Of a stretch of 64,000 bases of DNA, positions 9,345 through 18,779 are shown piece by piece. The stretch is from NCBI GenBank assembly GCA_036275915.1, contig DASUCV010000008.1, positions 27,211 to 91,210 of the forward strand. Reading direction: 5' to 3'. Source of the stretch: Candidatus Polarisedimenticolaceae bacterium (GTDB lineage Bacteria; Acidobacteriota; Polarisedimenticolia; Polarisedimenticolales; DASRJG01). A program made the translations under genes and the position numbers. The notes below the pieces were generated by a model. It made no database searches. It saw nothing but the letters and a program-made list of their open reading frames with translations, and was not told where the DNA came from. The stretch's first letter is position 1; each line of letters begins with the position of its first letter.

Positions 9345-12311
9345 ATGACCGCGTCCCTTCTCTTGTGGTCGGCGCTCGCCGCCTCGCCGGAGGTCGCTCC
9401 CGGCCGTCCGGCGCGGTTGACGCTGACGAGCGAACCGTCGTCGGTCGCGACGGTCGTCCTCACCGCCCTGGATGCCGGGCCGATCACCGTCGAGGCACGT
9501 TCGCTCGACCTCGACGTCAAGGTCGCGATCTTCGACGCCGACGGAGCCAAGCCGGTCGCGGAGGACGACAACGGTCTCGGCGGCACCGATGCGGTGGCCG
9601 GGATCGAGGCCGCCGCCGGCGCCCGGTACCGCATCGAGGTCCGGCCGGCGGACGAGACGGAAGAGGCGCGCGGCGAGGTCACGATCTCCGTTCGAGCCGG
9701 GTCGCCGCCGCCCGCTCCCGAGGCGGATGCCGCGGCCGCGCGCGACCTCGCCTACTGGAACTCCGTCGAGGAAGGCGGCGATCCCTGGCGGAAGGTGCGG
9801 GGTAGGCTCGGCCGCGCGACGCTCGCGCTCGGCCGCGGCGCTTACGCCGAGATGATCCCGCTGTGCGACGACGCCGCAGCCGCGGCCCGCGCCGCGTGGG
9901 GCGCCGCCGACGGACGCTACGGCGTCGCGGTCGCGACCGGCGGCCTCGCCCGCTACCTGAGCGGCGACCTGACCGCGGCGAGGCCGATGATCGCGGACGG
10001 GCTCGCGGTGATCGAGCGGCGGTACGGCGAGGACGACATGCGCACCGCGATGAGCCTGAACTATCTCGGTGAGGTCGACGAGGACCTCGGCGAGCTGCGC
10101 CTCGCCCGCGACGATTACGAGCGCTCGCTCGCGATCCGCGAGCGCCTGCACGGCAAGGACCAGCCCGAGTCCGTCGCTGCGCTCGGGAATCTCGGCGGCT
10201 TGATCGACGAGCTGGGCGACCCGGAGACCGCGCACGCGTACTACGAGCGCGCCCTCGCGATCCAGGAGAAATCGTCGCCCGGCTCGGCGCGCATCGCCTC
10301 CCTCCTCAACAACGTCGCCTTCGAGATGAAGAAGATCGGTAGAACGAAGGACGCGGTGCCGCTCTACGAGCGCGCGCTCGCGATCCGGCGGGACAAGCTG
10401 GGCGATGAGCACCCGTCCACGGCCCTCAGCCTGCAAAACCTCGCGATGGCGCTGCACGAGACGGGAAGAACGGCCGAGGCGGTCCCGATGCTCGAGCAAT
10501 CGATGGCGATCCGCGAGAGGAAGCTCGGCCCGGATCATCCCGACCTGGCCGTGTCGCTCTCGAACCTCGCGCGCGTCGACTACGAATCGGGGCACGCCGC
10601 AGACGCGCTGCCGCTGATCGAGCGCGCCCTCGCGATCCGCGAGGCGAAGCTGGGACCCTCGCACCCGGACACGGCGCGCGCCGAGGTGCTTCGCGCCCGC
10701 GTTCTCGCCGCGCTCGGAAAGACCGACGAGGCGATCGACGCGGCCATCGCGGCCGAGGCGGTCTCGCGCGCCGACGTGCGGCGCATCGCGCGCTTCCTCC
10801 CGGAGTCGACCTCGCTCGCCTACGCGGCGAAGCGCGCGCGCGGGCTCGACGTCGCGATCGCGACCGCGGCCGCGCCCGGCGCGCGCGTCTCGCAGGAGCG
10901 GCTGCGCCGCGTCTGGGAGTGCGCGCTTCGCTCGCGCGCTCTCGTCCTCGACGAGATGGCGCGCCGCGCGAGGGCCGTCAGGAAGAGCGGCGACCCGGCG
11001 ACACGCGCCGCCGAGGCGAGGCTCGTCGCGGCGGTCTCGGCCTGGGGCCGCCTCGTCACCGAAGGCGCCGGCAAGAAAGGAGACCCGCGCGCGGCGTTCG
11101 ACGCCGCGCGGAGCGAGGTCGAGGCGGCGGAGCGCGCGCTCGCGGAGGCGAGCGCCGACTTCCGGCGGGAGGTCCAGGCGCGGGAGCCCTCGCTCGAGGA
11201 CGTGCGCCGCCCTCTCACCGGCGGGACGGCGCTCGTCGCGTACGCCACCTACGACGCCGGGACCGAGACCGCACCGAAGCCCTGCTACGCCGCCTTCGTG
11301 CTCGAGGGAGGAACGGTCGCGCTCCGTCCGCTCGGCGATGCGGGCGCGATCGACGGGCGCATCGCGCGCTGGCGCGCGGCGGTCGGAGGGGCCGCCGCCG
11401 ACGTCGAGACGGCGCGCGCGGGAGAGAAGGAATCTCGTCGCCTCGGCGCCGATCTTCGCGGCGCCCTCTGGGATCCGGTCGCCCCCTCGCTCGGCAAGAC
11501 GAAGTCGGTGGTCATCGTCCCCGACGGCGCCGTTCATCTGGCGCCGCTCGGCGCGCTTCCCGACGGCGACGGCTACCTCGTGGAGAGCGGGATCCTCTTC
11601 CAGTACGTGACCGCGGAGCGCGATCTCCTCGGCGGCGCGAGCCCCCCCGCCGGTGGGGTCCTCGCGATGGGAGGCCCGGAGATGCCCGCGCCTGCTGCGG
11701 GTTCCGAAGGATGCGGTCCCGCATCGCTCCCCCTTCCGCCGCTTCCGAACGCCGCGCGCGAGGCCGAAGAGATCGGTGCGATCTTCGGCGGCACGTCGCG
11801 CGTCCTCACCGGCGCGCAGGCGACGGCCGCGGCGTTCCGGACGCTCGCGCCGCAGGCCGGCGTCCTCCACCTCGCCACGCACGGGATCGTCCTCGGCGCC
11901 CGCTGCCCGTCCCGGGGGCGTTCGGCCCTCGAGATCGCGGGGCTCGCGCTCGCCGACGGCGTTCTCACGGCGGAGGAGATCGCATCGATCGACCTCTCGC
12001 GCGTGCGCTTCGCGGCGCTGTCGTCGTGCGACTCGGGCGGCGGCACCGTCGCCGACGGCGAGGGGGTGCTCGGCTTGCGACGTGCCTTCGCGATCGCCGG
12101 CGCCAAGACCCTCGTCCTCACGCTCTGGCCGGTCGACGACCGCGACGCCCGCCGCTTCATGACCGCGGCCTACCGCGCCCGCTTCAAGAACGGCGAGCCC
12201 GCCGCCGGCGCCGCCCGCGACGCGTCGCTCGAGATCCTGAAGGACCGCCGCAAGCGCGGCCTCGACACGGGCCCGATCCACTGGGGAGCGTTCGTGGCGG
12301 CGGGAAGCTGA
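9345..12311 (+). CDS. TPR-CHAT caspase-like protein with N-terminal PPC-like domain
   Basis: 988 residues. A short hydrophobic N-terminus without basic residues (MTASLLLWSALAASP) may be a weak signal peptide. Residues about 20-125 resemble a bacterial pre-peptidase C-terminal (PPC) beta-sandwich. Residues about 185-475 are kinesin-light-chain-like TPR repeats (recurring YERALAIRE). Residues about 640-986 form a CHAT domain with the caspase-type dyad: His846 in HLATHG and Cys895 in LSSCDSG, followed by GEGVLGLRRAFAIAGA. Known CHAT proteins are cysteine proteases of the caspase/separase clan that act in regulated proteolysis or cell death. Both dyad residues are present, so it should be active. 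It is divergent from the ECF sigma/anti-sigma operon and 82 bases upstream of FG-GAP paralogue 2. Cellular location is uncertain. Confidence 0.88.
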   Translation: MTASLLLWSALAASPEVAPGRPARLTLTSEPSSVATVVLTALDAGPITVEARSLDLDVKVAIFDADGAKPVAEDDNGLGGTDAVAGIEAAAGARYRIEVRPADETEEARGEVTISVRAGSPPPAPEADAAAARDLAYWNSVEEGGDPWRKVRGRLGRATLALGRGAYAEMIPLCDDAAAAARAAWGAADGRYGVAVATGGLARYLSGDLTAARPMIADGLAVIERRYGEDDMRTAMSLNYLGEVDEDLGELRLARDDYERSLAIRERLHGKDQPESVAALGNLGGLIDELGDPETAHAYYERALAIQEKSSPGSARIASLLNNVAFEMKKIGRTKDAVPLYERALAIRRDKLGDEHPSTALSLQNLAMALHETGRTAEAVPMLEQSMAIRERKLGPDHPDLAVSLSNLARVDYESGHAADALPLIERALAIREAKLGPSHPDTARAEVLRARVLAALGKTDEAIDAAIAAEAVSRADVRRIARFLPESTSLAYAAKRARGLDVAIATAAAPGARVSQERLRRVWECALRSRALVLDEMARRARAVRKSGDPATRAAEARLVAAVSAWGRLVTEGAGKKGDPRAAFDAARSEVEAAERALAEASADFRREVQAREPSLEDVRRPLTGGTALVAYATYDAGTETAPKPCYAAFVLEGGTVALRPLGDAGAIDGRIARWRAAVGGAAADVETARAGEKESRRLGADLRGALWDPVAPSLGKTKSVVIVPDGAVHLAPLGALPDGDGYLVESGILFQYVTAERDLLGGASPPAGGVLAMGGPEMPAPAAGSEGCGPASLPLPPLPNAAREAEEIGAIFGGTSRVLTGAQATAAAFRTLAPQAGVLHLATHGIVLGARCPSRGRSALEIAGLALADGVLTAEEIASIDLSRVRFAALSSCDSGGGTVADGEGVLGLRRAFAIAGAKTLVLTLWPVDDRDARRFMTAAYRARFKNGEPAAGAARDASLEILKDRRKRGLDTGPIHWGAFVAAGS

Positions 12312-12393
12312 TCGCCCTGTAACGGAGCCCGCCCCTCTCCTTAGTACCCGGTGAACGCAGCCCATCGCTGCGCGCACCGCGAGGAGAGGGACC

Positions 12394-15300
12394 ATGAAGA
12401 CAGGCCGCGCCTTCCATCGAATCATCCCGATTTTGGCCGTGACGGCGCTCTGGGCCGGCATCGCCGCCGCTCAGGATGCGGGTTGGCAATCCCAGATCGC
12501 GGCGGACCTCTCCGCGCGGGAAATGGAGCTCAGCCTGAAGGACGGGACCTGGCAGGCGCCGAACCGGGCGCAGGGCTTCCGGGTGTCGTTCACCGAGCGA
12601 GGCGTCCATCTCGCGCCGCGGCTTTCGCAGAGTCCCGAGTGGGAGTGGGGTCTCGCGTTCATGGGGACGGCAGCGACGGTTCGCACCTCCGCGCAGGAGA
12701 ACCGCCTCGACCGCGACTGGGGCGGCGTTCGTGAGTGGTACGTGAACGAGGCGCGCGGGCTGAAGCACGAGTTCAGCGTCCTCGAGCGGCCGGTGACGGC
12801 CGCGCTCGACTTGGCGCTCACCGGGACGCTCGAGCCGCGCGTCAGCGCGGACGGGCAGGCGATCGACTTCCACACGAAGGATGGGCGGAACGTCCTCCGC
12901 TACGCCGAGCTGTCGGTCGTCGATGCGCGCGGGCGCACGCTGCCGTCGCACATGGAAGGGTTCGCGAAGGCCGGCACGCGCGGCATCCGCATCGTCTTCG
13001 AGGACAAGGACGCCGCTTATCCGATCACCGTCGATCCACTCGTGATGACGATCGGATGGAGCGCCGAGTCGAACCAGGCCAACGCGGACTTCGGCACCTC
13101 CGTCGCGACGGCGGGCGACGTCAACGGCGACGGCTTCTCGGACGTCATCGTCGGCGCCGACAAGTACGACAACGGCCAGGTCGACGAAGGTCGCGCGTAC
13201 GTCTATCTCGGTGGTCCGTCGGGCCTCTCGACGACGCCCGCGTGGACGGCCGAGAGCAACCAGGCGAGCGCGTTCTTCGGCGCCTCGGTCGCGCCGGCCG
13301 GCGACGTCAATGGCGACGGGTACGACGACGTGCTCGTCTCGGCTTACGGCTACGACGACGGACTGACCGACCAGGGCCGGGTCTACCTCTACCTCGGCTC
13401 GCCGACCGGGCTCTCCGCGACGCCGGCGTGGACGGCGGAGAGCGACCAGGCGAGCGCGAACTTCGGCCGCTCGGTGGCGACCGCGGGCGACGTCAACGGC
13501 GACGGCTACTCGGACGTCATCATCGGCGCGACCACCTACGACAGCGGCCAGACCGACGAGGGGAAAGTCTTCGTCTACTACGGCTCGCCCGCGGGCCTTC
13601 CGGCGACGCCGAGCTGGACCGCGGAGTCGAACCAGGCGGGCGCGGCGTTCGGCGTCTCGGTCGGCACGGCGGGCGACGTCAACGGCGACGGCTACGACGA
13701 CGTCATCATCGGGGCGCGCCTCTACGACAACGGCCAGACGGACGAGGGGCGCGTCTTCCTCTACCTCGGCTCGGCGTCCGGTCTCGCGGCGAACCCGATC
13801 TGGACGGCGGAGAGCGATCAGGCGGGCGCCAACTTCGGCCGCTCGGCCGCGACCGCGGGCGATGTCAACGGCGACGGCTACGCCGACCTCATCGTCGGCG
13901 CGTACACCTACGATCAATTCCAGGTCGACGCGGGGCGCGCGTACATCTACTACGGCAACGCGACCGGCGTTCCCACCCCCGGGCCGATCCTCTACACGGG
14001 CTTCTCGGTGAACGAAGGATTCGGCATCTCCGTCGCGGCGGCCGGCGACGTGAACGGCGACGGCTACGCGGATGTCATCGTCGGCGCCTACCTCTACGAC
14101 GGCACCGGCTTCACCGACCAGGGACGCGCGTACGTCTATCTCGGCTCCGCGTCCGGAGTCTCGACGGTCGCGGCGTGGGCGACGCAGATCCCGGACGCGG
14201 GCGCGCAGTTCGGCTGGTCGGTCGCGACCGCGGGCGACGTCAACGGCGACGGCTACTCCGACGTCATCATCGGCGCCCCGATGGCGAACGACGGCGAATC
14301 GTATGAAGGACGCGCCTTCGTGTTCATGGGCGCACCCGATGCTCCGTCGATCACCGCCGGATGGTCGGTCTCCGGCCGCACGAACGGCGAGTTCGGCCAG
14401 TCGATCGCGACCGCGGGCGACGTCAACGGCGACGGCTACTCCGACGTCATCGTCGGCGATCCCTTCCACTTGTTCCCGCAGGCCCGCCTCTATCTCGGCA
14501 CGCCGAGCGGCCTCTCGACGACGCCGGCCTGGGAGGCGGACGGCAACGCCGCGATCGACGACCAGTTCGGCTACTCGGTCGCCTCCGCGGGCGACGTCAA
14601 CGGCGACGGCTACTCGGACGTCGTCGTGGGCGCTCCGGGCAGCGGCACCATCTACGTCTACTACGGCTCGCCGACGGGGCTCGGGGCGACGCCCGCGTTC
14701 GTCGCCTCCGATCCGACGAGCAGTCTCGGGTTCTCCGTCGGGACGGCGGGTGACATCAACGGCGACGGCTACTCCGACATCGTCGTCGGCGATCCGAACT
14801 ACACCGCCTTCGGAACGCAGATCGGCGCGGTTTTCGTCTACTACGGCTCCGCGAACGGTCTCTCGGCGCGGCCCGACATCCGGCTCGGCCTCCAGGCGAA
14901 CACCGCCTTCGGACAATCGGTCTCGACCGCCGGCGACATCAACGGCGACGGCTACTCCGACATCGTCGTCGGCGACCCGCAGTTCCCCAACTCGGTGACC
15001 GGCGTGGGTGTGGCGGGAGGGGCGTTCGCCTTCTGCGGCCCCAGCCTCTCTCCATGCTGGGAGGCATTCGGCGACCCCGTCCACGGGGCCCGGTTCGGCA
15101 CGTCGGTCGGCACCGCGGGCGACGTCAACGGCGACGGCTACTCCGACCTCATCGTCGGCGATCCTTATCTCTCGAACCCGGCGCTCAACGCGGGTCGTGC
15201 CTACGTCTTCCTCGGCGCACCGACGTTCATCGACAATCCTCCGCCCGATTGGTACGTGGACGGCGAGCAGGACTTCGCGCACCTCTCGAATTTCGGCTCC

Positions 15301-16503
15301 GCCGTCGCCACGGCCGGCGACATCAACGGCGACGGTTATTCCGACGTCGTCATCGGCGCGCCGCAGTTCCACGGCGGGATCAACGGCATGGAGCCGTTCG
15401 GCAAGGCCTACGCCTACCTCGGCGGCCCCGCCGGCCCTCAGACGACTCCGATCTGGACCGCGGTGGGAACATCGACCACCGATTACTTCGGCATCGCGGT
15501 CGGGACCGCGGGCGACACCAACGGTGACGGCGACTCCGAGATCGTGGTCGGCTCGACCGGAGGCGCCGTCCAGAACGCGGCCACGGGGACCGGCTACCTC
15601 TATGGCCGCGTCCTCCGCGGTCTCGCCGGCTCGCCGCAGCAGTTCCAGGCGGACGACTCGGCCCCGATCGACCAGAACGGGCTCTCGAGCTCGCCGGTCT
15701 CGTTCCGCGTGCACGCCAAGGGGATGAGCGCCGCCGGCCGCGCGCGCGTCCGGCTTCAGTGGGAGGTCAAGCCGCTCTCGTCTCCGCTGAGCGGCACCGC
15801 CGTCAAGGGCGGCGCGAGCTTCGTCACCACCGGAAACCCGGGAAGCTCGGTCTCGCTCGACGAGCTGGTCACCGGCCTCAACTTCGGCACCGCGTACCGC
15901 TGGCGCGTGCGCGTGGCGACCAACTCGCCGTTCTTCCCGTGGTCGACGTGGGCCTCGCACCCGTGGAACAACGCGACCGAGACCGATCTGCGCACGAACC
16001 CCTGTCTCGACCTCGACGGCGACGGCTACGGCGCCGCCGGCTCGAAGTGCGCGCTCCCCGGCGTCGACTGCGACGACACGCGCGCCGACGTCAACCCCGG
16101 CCACGCCGAGGTGTGCGACGGCGTCGACAACAACTGCAACGGCGTCGTCGACGAGCCCCCGACCGGCACGACGTCGCTCGCGCTCGCGCCGGTGGCCGGC
16201 GGCACGCGCCTTCAGTGGCTCTCGATCCCGGGCGCGACGAGCTATGACGTCGTGCGCGGCGTGCTCTCGTCGCTCCGCAGCTCCGCCGGGAACTTCACGA
16301 CGTCGCTCGACCAGTGCACCGCGAACGACGCGAGCGGCTTGCTCGTCGACACGACCGGTGCGCCGCCCGCCGGCGACGGCTGGTACTTCCTCGTGCGCGG
16401 CACGCTGGGGAGCTGCTCCGCCGGAAGCTACGACGACGGCTCGCCGTCGCAGAGCGGCTTCCGGGACGGGGAGATCGCGGCGTCGGGGGTGGCCTGCCCC
16501 TGA
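12394..16503 (+). CDS. FG-GAP repeat secreted protein with MopE motif, paralogue 2
   Basis: 1369 residues starting with a signal peptide (MKTGRAFHRIIPILAVTALW, cleavage near AAAQD); AGGAGAGG precedes the ATG. The N-terminal domain shares APNRAQGFRV and the phrase DAAYPITVDPL with paralogue 1 at 3914-7978. Fourteen FG-GAP repeats follow (AGDVNGDGYSDVIVG and variants), then a fibronectin-like region, a MopE-type metal-binding motif (CDGVDNNCNGVVDE), and the shared C-terminal module (YDVVRGVLSSLRSSAG) ending in Ala-Cys-Pro. The repeats here are more uniform than in paralogue 1, which points to more recent amplification or stronger homogenisation. It reads in the same direction as the CHAT gene and could be cotranscribed with it. 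A surface structural or adhesive role is inferred. Confidence 0.9.
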   Translation: MKTGRAFHRIIPILAVTALWAGIAAAQDAGWQSQIAADLSAREMELSLKDGTWQAPNRAQGFRVSFTERGVHLAPRLSQSPEWEWGLAFMGTAATVRTSAQENRLDRDWGGVREWYVNEARGLKHEFSVLERPVTAALDLALTGTLEPRVSADGQAIDFHTKDGRNVLRYAELSVVDARGRTLPSHMEGFAKAGTRGIRIVFEDKDAAYPITVDPLVMTIGWSAESNQANADFGTSVATAGDVNGDGFSDVIVGADKYDNGQVDEGRAYVYLGGPSGLSTTPAWTAESNQASAFFGASVAPAGDVNGDGYDDVLVSAYGYDDGLTDQGRVYLYLGSPTGLSATPAWTAESDQASANFGRSVATAGDVNGDGYSDVIIGATTYDSGQTDEGKVFVYYGSPAGLPATPSWTAESNQAGAAFGVSVGTAGDVNGDGYDDVIIGARLYDNGQTDEGRVFLYLGSASGLAANPIWTAESDQAGANFGRSAATAGDVNGDGYADLIVGAYTYDQFQVDAGRAYIYYGNATGVPTPGPILYTGFSVNEGFGISVAAAGDVNGDGYADVIVGAYLYDGTGFTDQGRAYVYLGSASGVSTVAAWATQIPDAGAQFGWSVATAGDVNGDGYSDVIIGAPMANDGESYEGRAFVFMGAPDAPSITAGWSVSGRTNGEFGQSIATAGDVNGDGYSDVIVGDPFHLFPQARLYLGTPSGLSTTPAWEADGNAAIDDQFGYSVASAGDVNGDGYSDVVVGAPGSGTIYVYYGSPTGLGATPAFVASDPTSSLGFSVGTAGDINGDGYSDIVVGDPNYTAFGTQIGAVFVYYGSANGLSARPDIRLGLQANTAFGQSVSTAGDINGDGYSDIVVGDPQFPNSVTGVGVAGGAFAFCGPSLSPCWEAFGDPVHGARFGTSVGTAGDVNGDGYSDLIVGDPYLSNPALNAGRAYVFLGAPTFIDNPPPDWYVDGEQDFAHLSNFGSAVATAGDINGDGYSDVVIGAPQFHGGINGMEPFGKAYAYLGGPAGPQTTPIWTAVGTSTTDYFGIAVGTAGDTNGDGDSEIVVGSTGGAVQNAATGTGYLYGRVLRGLAGSPQQFQADDSAPIDQNGLSSSPVSFRVHAKGMSAAGRARVRLQWEVKPLSSPLSGTAVKGGASFVTTGNPGSSVSLDELVTGLNFGTAYRWRVRVATNSPFFPWSTWASHPWNNATETDLRTNPCLDLDGDGYGAAGSKCALPGVDCDDTRADVNPGHAEVCDGVDNNCNGVVDEPPTGTTSLALAPVAGGTRLQWLSIPGATSYDVVRGVLSSLRSSAGNFTTSLDQCTANDASGLLVDTTGAPPAGDGWYFLVRGTLGSCSAGSYDDGSPSQSGFRDGEIAASGVACP

Positions 16504-16515
16504 TTCGATGGGTGC

Positions 16516-16559
16516 GGGGCCGCCGGTATCAAGATCTCATCAAGATCGCCGGCGGTCCC
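16516..16559 (+). terminator. Strong hairpin after FG-GAP paralogue 2
   Basis: An 11-bp GC-rich stem (GGGGCCGCCGG at 16516-16526 with CCGGCGGTCCC at 16549-16559, one G-U pair) starts 13 bases after the stop codon. Its 22-base loop contains two copies of ATCAAGATC. There is no T-run after it, so it is not a textbook intrinsic terminator. It may still protect the 3' end of the mRNA or separate it from kimA. Confidence 0.4.
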
Positions 16560-16593
16560 CCCAAGTCCCAGGCTGGCTTCGTACGATCCGGCA

Positions 16594-18435
16594 ATGCCGT
16601 CGCCGTCCCTGCTCGTCGGTTTGAAGCGCCTGCTCGTCGGTAGCCGGATCCCTTCTCACCTCGCGCATCGCGAACGGTTCGGCGTCGCCACCGGGCTCGC
16701 CATTCTCTCGTCGGACGCGCTCTCGTCGGTGGCCTACGCGACCGAGGAGATCCTGCGCACGCTCCTCGTCGCCGGAACGGCGTCCCTGTGGCTGGTCACG
16801 CCGATCGGCTGTGTGATCGCCGGCCTGATGCTCGTGATCGGCTTCTCGTACCGGCAGACGATCCTGGCCTACCCGAACGGCGGCGGGGCCTACCGGGTCG
16901 CCGGAGAGAACATCGGCGTCGTCGCCGGCTTGGTCGCCGCGGCCTCCCTCCTCCTCGACTACGTCTTGACCGTGTCGGTGTCGATCGCCGCCGGGGTCGC
17001 CGCGATCACGTCGGCGTTCCCGCAATGGCAGGAAGCACGCGTCGCGCTCGCGCTCGGATTCCTCGTCATCCTCACCGTCGGCAATCTCCGCGGGATCCGG
17101 GAATCGGGAAGGATTTTCGCGACGCCGACGTACGTGTTCCTCGGCGGCATGGCTCTGCTCCTCATCGTCGGCGGCAGCAGGATCCTGACGGGAGGCCTGG
17201 CGCCCCCCGCGGCTCCGTCGGGACTGCTGCCGTCGGCGACGGCACCCCTCACCATCTTCCTCGTGCTCCGTGGGTTTGCGAACGGGTGCACGGCGCTGAC
17301 CGGGATCGAGGCGATCTCGAACGGCGTGCCCGCGTTCAAGCCGCCCGAGGCCCGGCACGCCGTGACCACGCTCCTCATCATGATCACCTGCGCGGTGGCC
17401 TGCTTCATGGGTGTGACGTTTCTCGCCCATGCCTACCAGATCACGCCGACGACCGACGAGACGGTGATCTCGCAGCTCAACCGAGCGATCTTCGGTGGCG
17501 GGACCATCGTGTACTACGCGATCCAGGCTGCGACGACCATGATCCTCGTGCTCGCCGCGAACACCGCCTTCGCCGACTTCCCGCGGCTCGCCTCGATCGT
17601 CGCGCGCGATCGATTCCTGCCGCGGCAGCTCGCGAACCAGGGCGATCGCCTCGCCTTCTCGAATGGGATCCTCGTCCTGGCGCTGCTCGCCGGGGTGCTC
17701 CTCGTGGCGTTCCACGGGGATACGCACGCGTTGATCCCGCTCTACATGCTCGGCGTCTTCGTTTCGTTCACGCTGTCGCAAACCGGAATGGTCCTGAAGG
17801 CGTGGCGGGAGCGCCGTCGCGGCTGGCTCGCCGGAAGCGTCGTCAACGGCGTCGGCGCGATCTTGACGGCGATCGTGCTCGTCGTCGTGTGCGTCACCAA
17901 GTTCAGCGAGGGCGCCTGGATCATCGTCGCGCTGATCCCGCTGAACGTCTTCCTGTTCCTCGCGATCCGCCGTCACTACCGCGGGGTCGCCGCGCAGCTC
18001 TCGCTCAAAGGCCTCGTGGCCGGACGGGAGCGGCACAACGTCGTGATCGTCCCGATCGCCGGCGTGCACCGTGCGGTCGTGCGGGCGCTCGACTACGCGC
18101 GCACGCTCTCGCCGGACGTGCGCGCCGTGTGCGTCGACGTGGATCCCCACGCGACGGCGCAGATCCAAGAGGAGTGGCAGCGCTGGGGCCACGCCATCCG
18201 GCTCGAGATCGTCGCCTCGCCGTTTCGCTCCGTCGTCGAGCCGCTCCTCGAGTACATCGAGATCACCGATGCCGAGCGGCCGGGAAATTTCGTGAGCGTC
18301 GTCCTGCCGGAGTTCGTCCCGGCGCGTTGGTGGCAGCACCTCTACCACAATCAGCGCGGGCTCCTCCTCAAGACCGCGCTCCTGTTCCGTCGCAACGTGG
18401 TCGTCACGAGCGTGCCGTACCACCTGGAGAAATGA
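16594..18435 (+). CDS. kimA: KimA-type potassium importer (APC superfamily)
   Basis: 613 residues, the usual length for KimA. The N-terminal signature SSDALSSVAYATEEI, followed by SYRQTILAYPNGGGAYRV, GCTALTGIEAISNGVPAFK and RDRFLPRQLANQGDRLAFSNG, matches the KimA (formerly YdaO) high-affinity K+ transporter closely. About 12 membrane segments precede a cytosolic C-terminal domain that begins at NVVIVPIAGVHRAVV and ends VPYHLEK, as in KimA. The protein would import K+ by proton symport at the inner membrane. The 5' region since the previous gene is only about 90 bases, too short for a c-di-AMP riboswitch, so any c-di-AMP control would have to act on the protein. Its stop codon overlaps the next start (ATGA). 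Confidence 0.88.
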   Translation: MPSPSLLVGLKRLLVGSRIPSHLAHRERFGVATGLAILSSDALSSVAYATEEILRTLLVAGTASLWLVTPIGCVIAGLMLVIGFSYRQTILAYPNGGGAYRVAGENIGVVAGLVAAASLLLDYVLTVSVSIAAGVAAITSAFPQWQEARVALALGFLVILTVGNLRGIRESGRIFATPTYVFLGGMALLLIVGGSRILTGGLAPPAAPSGLLPSATAPLTIFLVLRGFANGCTALTGIEAISNGVPAFKPPEARHAVTTLLIMITCAVACFMGVTFLAHAYQITPTTDETVISQLNRAIFGGGTIVYYAIQAATTMILVLAANTAFADFPRLASIVARDRFLPRQLANQGDRLAFSNGILVLALLAGVLLVAFHGDTHALIPLYMLGVFVSFTLSQTGMVLKAWRERRRGWLAGSVVNGVGAILTAIVLVVVCVTKFSEGAWIIVALIPLNVFLFLAIRRHYRGVAAQLSLKGLVAGRERHNVVIVPIAGVHRAVVRALDYARTLSPDVRAVCVDVDPHATAQIQEEWQRWGHAIRLEIVASPFRSVVEPLLEYIEITDAERPGNFVSVVLPEFVPARWWQHLYHNQRGLLLKTALLFRRNVVVTSVPYHLEK

Positions 18436-18779
18436 GCATGAGCGACGCGGACGACGATCGACTGATTTTCCTCGGTGCGGGACCTTTCGCGGCGCTGGTC
18501 CTGGGTGCCGCACTGACGCCGGTCCGCGAGTCGGTGACCAGCTCGTGGGTCGCCTACCCCTTCATCATTCTGACGATGATCGCAGCGGAGTTCGGCGGCC
18601 GCCGGGCTGCGCTGGCCACGGCGGTCACGTCGGTCCTCAGCATGGACTTCTTCCTCATGACGCCGTACTTGAGGATCGAGGTCGCCGAGAAGCACGACCT
18701 GATCACGCTCGTCGGCTTCACCGCTTGCGGCATCGTCGCCGCGGCTCTCTCGTCCCGGCGGCGCCGCGGACCCGGCTAG
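18432..18779 (+). CDS. Stand-alone DUF4118 (KdpD-type) four-helix membrane protein
   Basis: 115 residues from the ATG at 18432, which overlaps the kimA stop (ATGA); an ATG at 18438 is an alternative. Four membrane helices are visible (around LIFLGAGPFAALVLGAAL, YPFIILTMIAAEF, ALATAVTSVLSMDFFLM and LITLVGFTACGIVAAAL), with the characteristic short turn between helices 2 and 3 (EFGGRRAAL) and the loop TPYLRIEV. This is the four-helix membrane domain of the K+ sensor kinase KdpD, without any kinase or USP part. Coupling to kimA suggests a small partner or regulator for K+ uptake. That role is inference. Its stop overlaps the convergent RHS gene by four bases. Confidence 0.75.
   Translation: MSMSDADDDRLIFLGAGPFAALVLGAALTPVRESVTSSWVAYPFIILTMIAAEFGGRRAALATAVTSVLSMDFFLMTPYLRIEVAEKHDLITLVGFTACGIVAAALSSRRRRGPG

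Noticed and set aside
9345..12311. CRISPR-associated TPR-CHAT (Craspase-type) protease
   Set aside because: No CRISPR array or cas genes in the window, and the N-terminal PPC-like domain and sigma-factor context differ from that system.
9210..16104. Very long leftward open frames (over 1000 codons) opposite the CHAT and FG-GAP genes
   Set aside because: They are the complement of highly biased GC-rich repeats; the peptides are Arg/Gly/Asp-periodic, carry no domain, and the plus-strand genes are clearly real.
16504..16593. c-di-AMP (ydaO-type) riboswitch upstream of kimA
   Set aside because: The gap is only 90 bases and is occupied by a hairpin of the preceding gene; the known riboswitch is longer and its conserved elements are not seen.
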